Below are positions 19,745 to 31,950 of a stretch of 64,000 nt of DNA, piece by piece. The notes under the pieces are model-generated. The model had not been told where the DNA came from, ran no database searches, and saw only the letters and a list, made by a program, of their open reading frames with translations. Numbering within the stretch: position 1 is the stretch's first letter; each line of letters starts with the position of its first letter. The position numbers were made by a program, and so were the translations under genes. This stretch comes from Hygrocybe punicea (Eukaryota > Basidiomycota > Agaricomycetes > Agaricales > Hygrophoraceae), in NCBI GenBank assembly GCA_963556145.1, contig OY744461.1, positions 6,768,891 to 6,832,890 on the forward strand. Reading direction: 5' to 3'.

Positions 19745-21988
19745 ACGGTACGCAGCCGAGAACGGGGACAACCCAGGCCCACTACGACAGCAAGAACGAG
19801 GACGACGGGAATGAGGACGACGGGGTAAACGAACGAACGTGACCACGGCGCGAAAGGGGAAGACGACAGCAACGGGAACGGGAACCACGACACGGACGAG
19901 GAAACGAAGACGAGGACAGCGGGCGGACGGGAACCACGGACGACAGAAACGAGAATGACCGGGACGGGGAACGGGACGACGGCAGCAGGGACGATGAGGA
20001 CAGAAACGGGGACAAGGACGAGGATGACGACGAGGACAGCGAACACGGGAACGGGGACGGGGGCAACGGACGACGGAAACGAGGACGACCGGGACGGGGG
20101 AACGGGACAACGAGGACCACGGAGCCCGGGACAACAAGGATGACGGCAACAGGGACGACGAGGACGGAAATGGGGACGAGGACGGCAACGACAACGCGAA
20201 CGGGAACAGGGCCACGCGGTAATGACAAGGACGAGGATGGGGACGGGGACTACAAGGACAAGGACAAGGACGACGGGGACAGGGACGACAAGGACAAGGA
20301 CAAGGACAAGGACGACGGGGACAGGGACGACAAGGACCAGGACAAGGTGGATGGGTACGGGGACGAGGACCGGGATGACGAGGACGACAGGGACTGGGAC
20401 GACAAGGACGACGGGGACCAGGACGACGAGGACGATGGGGACCGGGGTGACAAGGACGATGGGGATGACGAGGACAAGGACGAGGACAAGGGCGAGGACG
20501 CGGAGGGGCATGGACACCAGGGGAACACCGGTATGTATTGTTGGTCCTTTTCCTCCTTTCCCCTCCCCCTCCTCCCCCTGGCTGTCTCCTACCCCTTCTC
20601 CCCCTGCCTATGTGCTGTCCATCCACCATCCCCACCTCCCATCCACCTCCTGCCCCTTCTCCCCCTGCTCACCCCCATTCCCCCTGCCATTCCCCCCTCT
20701 CCTCTCCTCTCCTCCACCTCCCTGTCTCTCCCCTGATAAATTAGAATACCATGTATTTAGGTAAAATAATTATTTAATTTGCTATATCTATTTTGAGTGG
20801 TTGGTAAATTAAAATTATATTGCTATGATTATTATTGTGTGACTTGGCAGATGCTGAGCAAGCAGGCAGTCCCACCAGCCTCAGGCTGTAGATTGGAGCT
20901 TTTTTGAGTAAAGTAAATATTCCAAGGGATATTTTATATGTCCCATGGGCTTTTTTGTGGGTAAAGTAAATATTCCAAGGGATATTTTATATGTCCCATG
21001 GGCTGTTTCTGCGATAACAAAGGTATCCCAAGGGATATTTTATATGTCCCATGGGCTTTTTTGTGGGTAAAGTAAATATCCCAAGGGATATTTTATGTGT
21101 TCCATGGGCTTTTTCTTGGTTAACGTAAATATCCCAAGCAATATTTTTCATGTCCCATGGGCTGTTTCTGTAATAGTAAAAGTATCCCAAGGGATGTTCT
21201 ATGTCCCATGGGCTATTTTCTAAGACAAGATAAGTATCCCATGGGATATTCTACATGTCCCATGGGCTGTTTTCTAGACAAGATAAGTATCCCATGAGAT
21301 ATTCTATATGTCCCATGGGCTTTTCTCAGGTAAAATAAATATCCCAAGGGATAAAATAAATGTCCCAAGGGATAAAATAAATATCCCAAGGGATAAAACA
21401 AATATCCCCAGAGATAAAGTAAATAGCCCAAGGGATGAAATAAATATCCCAAGGGACGGAATAAATATCCCAAGGGATAAAGTAAATAGCCCAAGGGATA
21501 AAATAAATATCCCAAGGGATGAAATAAATATCCCAAGGGACAAAATAAATATCCCAAGGGATGGAATTACAGTCCCTAGGCCTTTTAATCTATGCACACA
21601 AATATTTTCATAATTTTACCTATTTTATTTACAATGTTATAGCCATTTTTCAAAAAACATCAGCTTGAGCTGAGGCAACACCTGGTTGAGAATATATCCC
21701 AGGAAAATATATATTCTCCCTGATGGTATTATAATATGTCCCATGGGATGATATTTCAGGCCATGATCCTTTGTCAAAATCATCCCTTGGGATAACTATT
21801 CAGCCCTTGGTCTTCTTTGGAAATTGTCCCTAGGGATAAAAATATAACCCTATGCTTGCCTACAGTCAGAATGTCCCTGGGGCAATAAATTGTCCTTGGG
21901 AGTACCATGGTTATATGAACACTTAGATGGAACACCTACAGAGTTGTGTTACATCTAGTTAGTTTGGGCTAGGTGGTTGACTGAAGTG
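19314..21988 (-). repeat. Right terminal inverted repeat of D
   Basis: It contains, in mirror order, the split solo LTR (19314-19744), the GC-rich array (19750-20540), the pyrimidine-rich block (20540-20735), the AT-rich stretch (20750-20880), the CCCWWGGG arrays (20920-21575) and the unique subterminal part up to CTGAAGTG at 21988. Because it lacks insertion A, it preserves A's empty target site. It carries one extra repeat unit near 20940-21000. Confidence 0.82.
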
Positions 21989-21996
21989 TTGGTGTG
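21989..21996. repeat. Right target-site duplication of element D
   Basis: TTGGTGTG matches 3691-3698 and directly follows the terminus CTGAAGTG. Confidence 0.85.
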
Positions 21997-22627
21997 ACAT
22001 GTCACATCATGACTCAACCCGTATCACGTACTTGGATTAGGGTCAAGAAGTGATTGAGCAGGGTGGAGGGACTAAGAACAAGCCAGGGAGGCAGGGAGGG
22101 AGGGGTTAGGGAATGGGTTGAGAAAGTGTATGTTCGTTCGGGGGAGGCTGAGATGAACTGGATCAGGTGAGGGTCTTCTCCAGGTTTTATTGCTGACAGC
22201 CATGCCTGAAAATAATGTGCAACTTGTTTTCTCATAATTGCAAAGGTCTGTTTTCTTTCTCCTGCTTGACAATACCAGCCTTGTCAACCCAAAGACTAGC
22301 CATAAACTGTAGCTGTTGGCGCCAACCTTTGGAACAATATTGAAGGCTTCATCTGTGACCCTCTCGCATATATTGGTGGCAGGGCTGCTTCAACAAACAA
22401 GGCTGTCTCAACTTGTGAAAACCATCATCAGACCTCCATTTGACGGCCAAGTTACCCAATCGAGATGTTTCCCTTCCTGTTAAATGTTATATAATCTTTT
22501 GTACATTCAGGATGATCATATGTATACCTGATGCATCATTGAAACGTTGCTGACGACGATAATATTCATGATTTAACTCTCATGACTCATACGAAACATG
22601 TTGAAATGATGACAGGTAACTACCAAT
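21997..22627. other. Spacer between D and the TET/JBP gene
   Basis: I recognise no gene. The first bases (ACATGTCACATCATGAC) are what originally lay next to the KDZ 5' flank before D inserted. Two short overlapping minus-strand frames exist (22014-22287) but show no family feature. Confidence 0.5.
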
Positions 22628-24002
22628 TTAAGCCCCTACATTGTCCAAGTTTTTTATACCTAAGATATGACATTTCTCCTCTGGAATGATGGCACAAAAA
22701 TCCTTCTGCTTGGACCACCCTGACAATCCTACTCCTAGCTGCTCCAAGACTTTCTTCCTCAGAAAATGAGCATAACAAACTCGATCCCCACCACTCCAGT
22801 CCATCACTTCATGTCTGATGATGTTGCCACATAGGAAGACGCCAGTTCCTGGCCCATATTCCAGCTGCAGTCCAAGGTCCGGTATATCAAGTGTGCAAAC
22901 ATGATAGTCTCTGATACTCAGGAGGAAATCATACCAAGATGGCATACCATTCCCATCCCGATGTGCCAACATCCTCCAGTTGATGATAACTGCGATCCCA
23001 GTGAAATGGGAGGTCCAAGAGCCTGTGACATCCGCTGTCAGTTTGGATGACCTAAGCTTGTCCAAAGCGTCGTTTCCAACTTGTTGGAGAGATGGATGAA
23101 CCTTAAAAAAAACACAATTGATGAATGATTTGACATCTGCTATGGAGGACATCCAATCTCCAGCACCCCATTTGTGATGGTTAGCAGAAGGCTTCAAGGG
23201 GTCGGTTGGTCTCTAAAAGATGACTTAGCCTGGACACCAACATGTCAACACAAGTTGGAACTCACAGTATGAGCTTGTGCAAACCATCCTGCCAAATACT
23301 CATCATTTCCAGGCAGTAGATTCTGATCCTCGCAATCAAATCGGAAATGTCTTCGGTCAACTCACCAATTGACCTTCCCAGATTTTTGTTTACCATGAAT
23401 TTTTTTCGACCTGATTTCTTGTATCTTCTCACTCCCATCGAGCAGAACATCCTAACATGTCTTGACTATTAAATTAACGGGCCCAGATCAAGACAAGACA
23501 TACGGATTGTTTGCCTGATATCAAGCCTGGCAGATACCAAATTAAGATCCTTCCACCAATGTCCACCACTGTTGCTGGCCTATTGACCCTACCCAGTTGG
23601 GGATTCAGGTACTTGCACAGCAATTTGGCAATTTCTGCTGGGGTACCCAGGCCCTTTTTGACACGGGTGGAGTAATCCTCAAGATCCCATGGAATATAAA
23701 CTACAATAGAGAAACATTAGATTTGGCCAGTGGAATCATCATGACTTACTCGGATTTAGCAGAGCTTCTGTGATGATCCAGGCTGCTCTTTGGTCATCTA
23801 ATCGTTCAGCTGCACCCAACTGGGCATGGGTGAGCAAAAGAAAATGTCATCGCAATCTGCATGCATTACATTCAGATTGGATACCGAAGGATAAATTTAT
23901 TAAATACCTTTTGCAAAGACTTTGTGACCCTCGCTTGCCAATCCGCCGCTGTGATTTTTCTGAGTTATCGCACTTGGAGCCCATAGGTTTTAAGGAGACC
24001 AT
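22628..24002 (-). CDS. TET/JBP-like 2-oxoglutarate/Fe(II) dioxygenase, KDZ-associated
   Basis: The gene resembles the fungal TET/JBP dioxygenases, which oxidise 5-methylcytosine and are known to travel with KDZ transposons. Proposed exons on the minus strand are about 24002-23910 (basic N-terminus, start inferred), 23822-23754, 23700-23504 (ATVVDIGGRILIWYLPGL), 23451-23374, 23328-23266 (GNDEYLAGWFAQAH) and 23212-22628. The last exon carries the HxD iron ligands in MLAHRDGNG, a second candidate histidine in GNIIRHEV, and a candidate 2-oxoglutarate arginine in GGDRVCYAHFLR. I found no stop or frameshift once the introns are removed, unlike the neighbouring transposases. It lies on the same strand as the KDZ gene, and without element D the two would be about 0.7 kb apart. 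Substrate and activity are inferred from family. The N-terminal exons are less certain. Confidence 0.75.
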
Positions 24003-24324
24003 CTTGTATTGTGGCAAAAAAGTCCTATACTACCGACACAACAATACACATCAATAGAAACAAACAATGCGGTCACATTCAAGCAAACAAGATCACATGC
24101 TGTGGTTGATTGCCATAAAAGGTAGGCATGTCATCTCTCATGACCTGATCGTTATCAGCCATCATCAGCTCATCACTGAGATGTCTTGACATGAATCGCG
24201 ACATGCCAAAAGACCTCAGTGATTGGTTGAAAGTGGTTCCCATCTTTAACCCAATAAGTCCAATCTGCCTGGATATTCTGTCTGCATTACTTACTCCTCA
24301 CTTTCTAGATACCAGGATCTTCCT

Positions 24325-24725
24325 GCGTGGCATATTCATTGTGTACTAGGGGTTCCATCCGTGTCTGCCAGCTTCCTGCGTGGCACAGTCATTGGGTACT
24401 AAGGGTTTCATCCTTGCCTGCCAGCTTCCTGTGTGGCATATTCATTGGGTACTGGGGGGTTCTATCCGTGTCTGCCAGCTTCCTGCGTGGCACAGTCATT
24501 GGGTACTGAGGGTTCCATTCTTGCCTGCCAGCTCCCTGCGCGGCATATTCATTGGGTACTGGGGGGTTCCATCCGTGTCTGCCAGCTTCCTGCACGGCAT
24601 ATTCATTGGGTACTGAGGGTTCCATCCTTGCCTGCCAGCTTCCTGCACAGCATATTCATTGCGTACTAGGGGTTCCATCTGTGTCTGCCAGCTTCCTGCG
24701 TGGCTAATTCATTGGGTACCGAGGG
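24325..24725 (+). repeat. Minisatellite, ~53-bp unit
   Basis: Seven to eight copies of a unit such as GCCAGCTTCCTGCGTGGCA followed by TATTCATTGGGTACTGAGGG, alternating between two variants (TGTCTGCCAGC and TTGCCTGCCAGC). Frames on both strands through it are repetitive by-products. Confidence 0.9.
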
Positions 24726-25417
24726 CTTCGTTCTGCTGAAAACTTGGTTTCATGCTCACTAATTGTCTGCAGACTGACTTGCGTGATCTGGATACTTGGG
24801 GCTACCCTCAAGTTCAATGGCAACCAGAGGGTGCTGGTGAGTGAATCGAATTGACTGTTGAACTTCTACTTATTGCACATTTTGCAGTCAAGGCATTTAA
24901 ATTTTAGACTGCCATGGTTTCATTGTTTGGTGTTTGGCTAAGCAAATCTTCTCCATTTTGTTGGTTGATTGGTTACTTATCGTTGAGTTTTTATTTTGTC
25001 CAGAAAGCTTGAATTTGCTGTGAAGTAGGGGCCCCTAAGGAGCAGCAATATTCAGACTTTCTCAACAGGTTATCTATCTTGACTGTGCGGATGAAGACAT
25101 CGATGGAAAAACAGGTATTGTTTGATGAGGGCAGGCCCGCGGTTGAGAGGACTTAAGTAAATTTATCGTATTGTTTAAATAATGAAAGAATTTAGCGCAT
25201 TTTGGCATGATTACATAAGTGTTTAAGTCCAAACTTGTAAAAAAATCATCAGATTGGTGGATTCCCATTTCCCGATTGCTTACATATGCGATCAATTGAT
25301 CAATTGATCATTCCTTATATACGTCCTGTTGATTAGCCTTGTCAAGTCGACCAGAAAAAGAAATTATCATTTTGAAGATGGATAAAAATTTTAAGCAAAA
25401 ACAGATAAAGTAAGCTT
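24726..25417. other. AT-rich stretch, nothing recognised
   Basis: No coding pattern, inverted termini or repeat array is visible apart from a short run of TTGATCAATTGATCA near 25290-25310. It separates the minisatellite from a possible exon. Confidence 0.5.
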
Positions 25418-25830
25418 TCAATTGCAATCTAAATGTCCTAATATCACAATATCTAGGCATTTCTTAGCCTCTGTAAGACAAACTAACACAAAATTGACAC
25501 TTACCTCAAGTATTCCAAACGACCTACCATGCATGGTAAACATGCAAAGTCCACATATGATGGTGTTCCCCGGTGTAAAGCTGGACTGTGGAATGTAGCG
25601 GTTCAGAGTGGCACGTCCCGCCGTAATGTGCCGCGCCGCTATGAGCAAGTTAACAAAAAACAAGGAAAGTGATCAAGGAATGGTACATTACCGGATTTCC
25701 ACCCATTCAACCCCAACCTCGGCCCAACCTTGGTTAGCCAGGGCTTGCTGAACATCTCGGATTACCCACCATCTGACCCAGCATTTCCTGGCATAAACTG
25801 TGGCATTGCAGAAATAAACATGGGGGCGGT
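25418..25830 (-). CDS. Possible two-exon gene fragment, unknown
   Basis: On the minus strand, 25830-25693 reads as a coding-like segment (HVYFCNATVYARKCWVRWW, then ALANQGWAEVGVEW) ending at a plausible donor GTAATG. An intron to about 25640 and a second segment (TLNRYIPQSSFTPGNTIICG) follow. The phases of the two segments do not join cleanly, so either the exon limits differ or the gene is broken. I do not recognise the family. Confidence 0.3.
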
Positions 25831-26290
25831 TGGCCATGTCTAATGTTTGGGTTAGAGTCAAAATGTCACAGCTGACTAATCAGCCATGACATGGTCACAT
25901 AATTGCTTGCCCGGCCACAAAGTTTAGGAAAACATAAATTCAAGAGAGAAAGTAGATAATTTGAGTAGAAAACATCGTTAGACAAGATTATCCTGCCAAA
26001 AAAATGGAGTGGGGCATGGGAAATAAAGTCAATTGCTGGCAAGATTCAGTGGATGAAGAAAAGCCATTAAAGCCCATGCTGTTAGGGATGGGAGAGGGTT
26101 TAAAATGTTGCCTAAAGATGAGAGGTTTGGAGGAGACAAGAAGATTGGAGGGTTAGCTGAGATGAGATGCAGAGAGGATTGGGCATGGCACCACAGGATG
26201 GGAGAGGTTCCAAATTAAATAGCAAGGCTTTAGATTGGAGAAACAGTTGTGTTTTTGGACAAGATGAGGAAAATTGGATGATGGAATTGC

Positions 26291-27064
26291 CTAATTTGGT
26301 CACAGTTGCCAAATATGGAAACAGCTTCCAAAATGTTCTTGCCGTTCTAGAGAGCAACACAATGGCTATTTTACCATTGCAACAGTCTCAGCAGTGAATG
26401 TTAACTGGTAATGGGATGTGAGCAACTTGAGCTATTTTTGGTGTAAATATATGGAGCGATATCCATGTTTTATTGACACCCCTCTGCCAAAGTAGGACCC
26501 TGAACCTTATATATGTCTCTTACTCCAACAATAAAATGGCAAAAAATCCAAGGTGGCAGCTGTGGACAGGTGATGCATTACAATGCCCTCTTCATGTGTG
26601 CCTGGAAGGTTATAACATGTGAAGTTGTATACACCGAATGATGCATTGGCAGGTAACATGACCCAGAATTTGCATGATCATCACGTTTGTTCGACTTTTG
26701 ATATTTTGGCATCCATGGCCAAACTGTAACCAGGTCAGCTTGCAAACTCCAGGCACACATAAAGAGGGCATTGCAATGCATCACATCTGTCCACAGCTGC
26801 CACTTCGGATTTTTTGCCATTTTATTGTGGGAGTAAGAGACATATATAAGGTTCAGGATCCTACTTTGGCAGAGAGGTGTCAATAAAACATGGATATCGC
26901 TCCATATATTTACACCAAAAATAGCTCAAGTTGCTCACATCCCATTACCAGTTAACATTCACTGCTGAGACTGTTGCAATGGTAAAATAGCCATTGTGTT
27001 GCTCTCTCGAATGGCAAGAACATTTTGGAAGCTGTTTCCATATTTGGCAACTGTGACCAAATTA
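26291..27064. repeat. Long hairpin (318-bp arms) with 140-bp loop
   Basis: Bases 26291-26608 are an almost exact inverted copy of 26748-27064. The arms begin with TAATTTGGTCACAGTTGCCA and include ATATGGAGCGATATCCATG. I see no clear target duplication at the outer ends. This could be a foldback MITE or a local inverted duplication. Confidence 0.85.
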
Positions 27065-27229
27065 AGAAATGGTCAATACCTTCGTCATGGCCGATTCATC
27101 GGGTGTGACAACTCACAAGTCATGTGATCTTGTCCTCAGGTCCATCACAGGTTGTTCATAAACCACATATCCATTGTTTCCCATGTCCTCCCTCCCTGTC
27201 AAGCATTACCACCTAGGCATAGGAACACC

Positions 27230-28978
27230 GACTTTAGTCAAGGATGGCTTTTTGACCTATGAATGGGTGTCATCCAGGTAAATTTTAAATTATTCATTAC
27301 ATGATTCCCGGCTGACTATAATAGATGTCTCCTAAACTTCAAGACTGCCAAGTTCTTGCTGGAACTGAGAGTTGAATGTGAGGCTTCGTTATGGAGGGTA
27401 AGTCCTGTTGCTATATATCATAATATCATGCAGAACGTTGATCAGATGCAGTATACTGATCCTGTGCTAGATAGCCTGAGAAGAGTCATCATTCAGTTAG
27501 ATGTAGACATTGCAACACCCCGTAATTGGCAAACTGTGTATGCGAGGCTTAGCAGAGGCAAAGCTAGTTAGTTTAGCTGAACTTATCCTATGCAGGAAAC
27601 TGATAGAGCTTCCAGCAGAGATTCTGAAGACCATTGTGTTATTTTCATTTGACTGTGAACACCAAGAGTGGTCTTATGATGATTATGCTGAATTGGTAAA
27701 AACATTGTCTTATGCATTCACTCCTAGCCAGTCAAAAAGGCTAAAGTAAGTTGTCACTTTTTCAACCCTCGCTTTCATCTGTTATCTTATGATGTCTCAT
27801 AAAATATACAGTGCACAGGAAACCACACGGGCATGGAATAACTGCACATTCCAAGCACTAGTAGATGAATAGTTTAATAGTTTAATAGTTTAATAGCTTA
27901 ATAGTAACTAAGTGATTCCCATTAACGTAACCATGTAACATCATGTGGTGTCACAACGCATGAATTCAACATTGTCAACCACTACCAATTTTTTCTGTTC
28001 AAACATGTCAAGCAGTGGCAGCCAAGGAACTGAAGCCTCTTCCTCAGCATTGGCCATATCTTTTCGACACAATACCACACTCCTGCGCGACTTTCCATGG
28101 ACCAATGGCACTCTCCTGGTTTGAGGCACCATGAGGGATCAGCTTCGCTTGGCTCTGTTAGGTTCCAGCTGCCCCAATTCCCAAGGCCAGCGGCTGTTGG
28201 TAAGTTTATGATTCTGTTTGATCGGCAATCAACCCAAAATTGAACATGAACCAGAATATGGCACAAAGCCTTGATGCTTTTTCACCACATCGAGTTTATG
28301 GCGACAGGCATACAGGATTCTTGAAGGAATTCTTCAATCTGAATGCAGCATGTGGACCTCTTGGTGCTCTAGCAACTGTTGGCAATCCCAGAAGATGGTC
28401 ATCTTTGCCAGCTGTGTACATCAGCGCCGCCGCAGAAATCGTGAACCGATATTCTCTTCTGGACCAACTTGCAGATGCAATGGGAGTGCCAGCACCTCAA
28501 ATGACACCAGTCATATTTCGAGGTGTGAAGCCCCATGATTTGCCAACAAAGTTAACACAGGTATGCCCATGAATGTTCATATTTCAATGAAAGAGATCAG
28601 CTCTGAGTTCCCCGTAATAGATCTTGACCAAACTCGATGATTGGACTCAACCTATCCTGGATTTGAGGACCCAAGAGAGAAACGCCCAGCTTGGTGATGG
28701 CTTTGGGGCGAGTTTGGTGAAGGCCAGGTTGTTTGCGAATGCTGAACCTGAGCAGCTCAGTCATCAGCAGTCACTGCTGAAACAAGGGGTCATGAGTCTT
28801 TTGCGGGCTGGACAACATATTCATGAGGCCAAGTATACCCAATCACTGGTCAACTTGGAACTCATGTCTTTTGCTCTGTGCTGGTTTGGCTTGGTAAGTT
28901 ATCTTGCCCCTTCTTGGCATCCATGTTGGGCTTATAAATCCAATATAGGGCAAAGATCGGCTTCCAGAGAACCCATAG
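27230..28978 (+). pseudogene. Helical protein gene of unknown function, decayed
   Basis: Coding-like segments with GT-AG introns run from about 27230 to a TAG at 28976-28978. Recognisable stretches are FLLELRVECEASLW, VDQMQYTDPVLDSLRRVII, LVSLAELILCRKLIELPAEI, LDAFSPHRVYGDRHTGFLKE and KLDDWTQPILDLRTQERNAQ. The last exon joins after an intron at 28895-28949 and ends GKDRLPENP. One extra base near 27549 shifts the frame between TVYARL and AEAKLVSLAEL. Another in-frame TGA occurs at about 28118-28120. The segments look like one multicopy Agaricomycete protein that I cannot name. It lies upstream of a JmjC-like gene on the same strand. Confidence 0.45.
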
Positions 28979-29297
28979 ACGTTTATCTTAGCTTTACAAA
29001 AGTAAGTATCATTGAGATTGGTAATATGATGTTGATGCTGACTAGAGCCATGTTGAAGCCAGGCAACATCCCTGGGAATGCCTTTGGGTTCAGATTTGGT
29101 TACGCTTTTCCAAAACATGAGTTCTGCAAAGGCCATTCTCTTGAGAATGGTCAATCTGTTCCATCTTGCGGTCTTCATCTCTCCCATCATTGCTCTCCTT
29201 CCCGACAGTTCAACAATGAGCAAATTCACAGGGATCATTTGATCACAGTGAGCACCATTTTACGGTTTTCTCAATTGTCTAACCTGATGAAATAAAG

Positions 29298-31950
29298 ATG
29301 AAAATATTGCTCAGTAATCATAAGCCATCCTGCCTGATACAAGCAGAACGCTGGCTTTGGCAAATGTTGCTCCGAATGTTGACTGGTTCCAATGCAAAGT
29401 CGGAACTCCAATTGTTCCTACGAGAATTTGAGCAGCTCTCCCTCCATTACGAGGATGAGAACATGCACTTGGATTGGTTTTCTAAATGTATGTATTCCAT
29501 TGTGTTTTCCCATTCCGTGACCCAGGATTTAACTCCAACACAGGGCCCATTATCTCAGTCCCTAAACATCACCAAGCAAATCAGAACAGAGCATCCACGA
29601 GCAGATCTGAGGAACCTGTCATCATCATTTATGATGACAGTGAGTCAGAATTGGACAACGGCACCAGGTGGCAACATGAGCAAAAGCAAGAGCAGCCAGC
29701 CGAGCCGGAGCCCAAGGGGAAAGAGAAGGAGCAGGGGAGCAAGGAAGACGTTGACATGGACGTGGAGGAACCAACGGGAGTGGATGTCGATGTCGACATG
29801 GATATCGACGTGGATATTGACATGGGTGCAGAGCAGCAGCAGGGGGAGAAGAAGCAGCGCCAGGAGGAGGAGGAGGAGGAGGAGGATGACCCGCGGCCAG
29901 GGTGGACAAATTGGTCTGACTACCATAGTGTTGCCAAAGTTCAGTTCGGTCCGGTTCTGACCCTTTTTGGCGGAACCGCGAACTGAACTTTGGGTCTGGT
30001 TTGGCGCATGGCCAAACCCGGACCCAGACGGCGTCGAACCGTCTCTTCACGTTCGGTCTGGGTTCAGACAGCGAGGTGGGCTCACCCCGTCCGTTCTCCT
30101 CGCGAATGGCAGGCACGTATCAATAGATACAGCGCTGCACTTCGCGAGGTAGATGGGTGCGGGGGAGCCCTCCGGTGTCCCCAAGGGATGTGGAGGGACA
30201 GGGTCTTGTCCCATGGTCCCTGCGTGGCATTGCCGGCGCTGCTGCTGCCAACTGTTGTCCTCGTCGGGGCGGTGGTATGGTTGTGGTGGTGTTGCTGCCA
30301 CGGCTGCTGCTGCTGCTGCTGCTGTCGCCATTGCTGCTGCCGCTGCTGCTGTTGTCGCCGTTGCCGCTGCCGCTGTTGCTGCTGCTGCTGCTGCTGCTGC
30401 TGGCCATCGCCGTCATCGTTGCCATGCCGCTGCTGGTGGTGGTGGACCACTGGTGGTGTTGCGGCTGTCCCGTGTCCGTTGGCATTGGATGGCTTGGTGC
30501 AGCAGCAGCAGCAGCTGCTGCTGCCGGCACTGCTGCTGTTGTCCTCTTTGGGTGGTGGTATGGTCGCAGTGGTGTTGCTGCCACGGCTGCTGCTGCCGGC
30601 GTTGCTGCTGTTGCCGGCATTGCTGCTGCTATTGCAGGCGCTTCTGCTGCTGCCGGCGCTGCTGATGGCCGTTGCCGTCGTCGTTGATGCTGTTGCCGTT
30701 GCCACCGCTGGTGGTGGTGGTGGTGGTGGTGGTGTTGCGGCCGTCCCGCGTCCATTGGCATTGCGTTGGCGCTGGGATCCATGTTGTGCCAGGTCGTGTG
30801 CGTCGTGGTCAAGTTGCCTGTGGCAGATAATATTAGTAAAGTTAAGAAATTTTATGAGACTCACCTGTGTTCATGAACGCAACAATGTGTCGCGTTCATT
30901 GGCCTTGCCTTGTTGCGGTGTTGGTGAAGAAAACCTACGTGTAATGGTCACATGATACTGTTTACCACGAAAAAGTAAGTAAAGGAAATACGAAAAACAA
31001 ATGAAATAAATACCTTAAAAATATCCGCGTTCGCGGTTTGGACGCGGTTTGGAGCCGTTCAGGAAATCTGGCAGGCCTCGAAACCCGGAACTGAACCCGC
31101 GGTCCGGTTCAGCACTTGGCTGAACTTAGACTGAACCTAGGGTTCGGTTCAGGGTTTGAACCGGGTTCGGCTAGGTTCGGAACCGAACTACGGCAACACT
31201 AGACTACCAAGACAAGCCTTGGCAGAGGACGAACTCTGCGGGGCTGCAGCCATGGTGGATGGAGGAGGTGGAGGTGGAGGACCTTTTGCACCCACCAGGA
31301 GAGGAAGAGCAAATGAGCAGTGAGCTGCCACAGCCTCTAGGGGATGACCAGCGGAGGGGGGAACAGCTGCAACACGATGAAGGGGAAGCTCATGAACAGG
31401 ACAGGGAGCAGCTGCAACTGGTTGGGGAGGAAGAGCAAATGAACGATGAGCCACTACAGCCTCAAGGGGAGGCCCAGCAGAGTGAGGGAGAGCCCCAACC
31501 GGCGCAAGGGCAGGATCAGTAGGGGCGGGGGGATGAACCACAGCCAGGGGGGGAGGGCCAATGTGGAGAGTGCGATGGACCACAACCAGCAGTGGAGGGC
31601 AATGGATCACGGGTGGAGGAGGAGGGGGATAGACCACCACCAGCAGTGGAGGGGGGTGGACCACTGCCAGCTGTGGAGGGTGATGGTTCACTGGCGGTGG
31701 AGGGAGCAGGACCACCACCAGCAGTGGAAGGAGAAGGACCTCCGCCAGCCATGGAAGGAGAAGGACCTCCGCCAGCGGTGGAGGGAGCAGGACCACCGTC
31801 AGCAGTGGAGGGCCAACAGGGTGAAGGTGCCAGACCACAACCAGAGGGGGAAGGCCAAGAGGAGGAGGAGGAGGAATCAGAGAAAAGTGAAACTGCGCTG
31901 GGCACCCATCTCTGCCTGGTGATGCGCTCATAAACCAATGCTCTGAAAGG
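29298..31950 (+). pseudogene. Acidic/Gln-rich repetitive protein gene, split by a hAT-type element
   Basis: The left part is 29298-29917: a helical start (MKILLSNHKPSCLIQ), an intron-like stretch near 29489, then a Glu/Asp/Val-rich tract (DVDVDMDIDVDIDM) ending PRPGWTNWSD. After the 1.28-kb insertion, the reading resumes at 31202 with YQDKPWQRTNS and continues through Gln/Glu-rich text to a stop at 31520-31522. A second frame at 31592-31933 repeats a unit of the type VEGxGPPPA about ten times. The insertion junction restores one continuous frame when the element and one target copy are removed. The splice before 29525 gives a stop, so the gene may already have been dead. Function unknown; it might be the N-terminal part of the JmjC-like gene that follows. 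Confidence 0.45.
29926..31201. mobile_element. hAT-type non-autonomous element, 1,276 bp, GTTCGG family
   Basis: The perfect 8-bp duplication GACTACCA flanks it (29918-29925 and 31202-31209). The termini are TAGTGTTGCCAAAGTTCAG and its inverted partner CTACGGCAACACTA. Both subterminal regions are dense in GTTCGG/GAACCG motifs. The centre (30290-30740) is mostly GCTGCT trinucleotide repeat, which produces long Cys/Leu/Ala or Gln/Thr frames in all phases that I do not regard as genes. It interrupts the acidic protein gene around it. Confidence 0.88.

Larger units (their letters stand above)
3699..21988. mobile_element. Giant foldback-like transposon D with ~2.7-kb terminal inverted repeats
   Basis: The two ends are inverted copies of each other. 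Both begin CACTTCAGTCAACCACCTAG and are flanked by the same 8-bp direct repeat. The left arm is 3699-4676 plus 10427-12566, and the right arm is 19314-21988. They match base for base over long stretches, with small differences: a 24-bp deletion in the right-arm GC-rich block, one extra repeat unit in the right arm near 20940-21000, and scattered substitutions. Long arms built of tandem repeats with an 8-9-bp duplication resemble foldback or MULE-derived elements. No transposase is recognised, and the centre is lost in the assembly gap. Nested insertions A, C and B account for most of the 18.3 kb. The perfect target duplication argues that this is one transposition unit and not a mis-assembled palindrome. 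Confidence 0.75.

Noticed and set aside
3699..21988. The palindrome as an assembly artefact
   Set aside because: Perfect 8-bp duplications outside both ends, small differences between arms, and an insertion present in only one arm all argue for a real element, although the centre is unresolved.
24327..24678. Repeated CGTQ-type peptides on both strands
   Set aside because: These are translations of the 53-bp minisatellite.
30082..30955. Cys/Leu/Ala- and Gln/Thr-rich frames of 170-320 codons
   Set aside because: They are translations of a GCT trinucleotide tract inside a hAT-type element, open in every phase.
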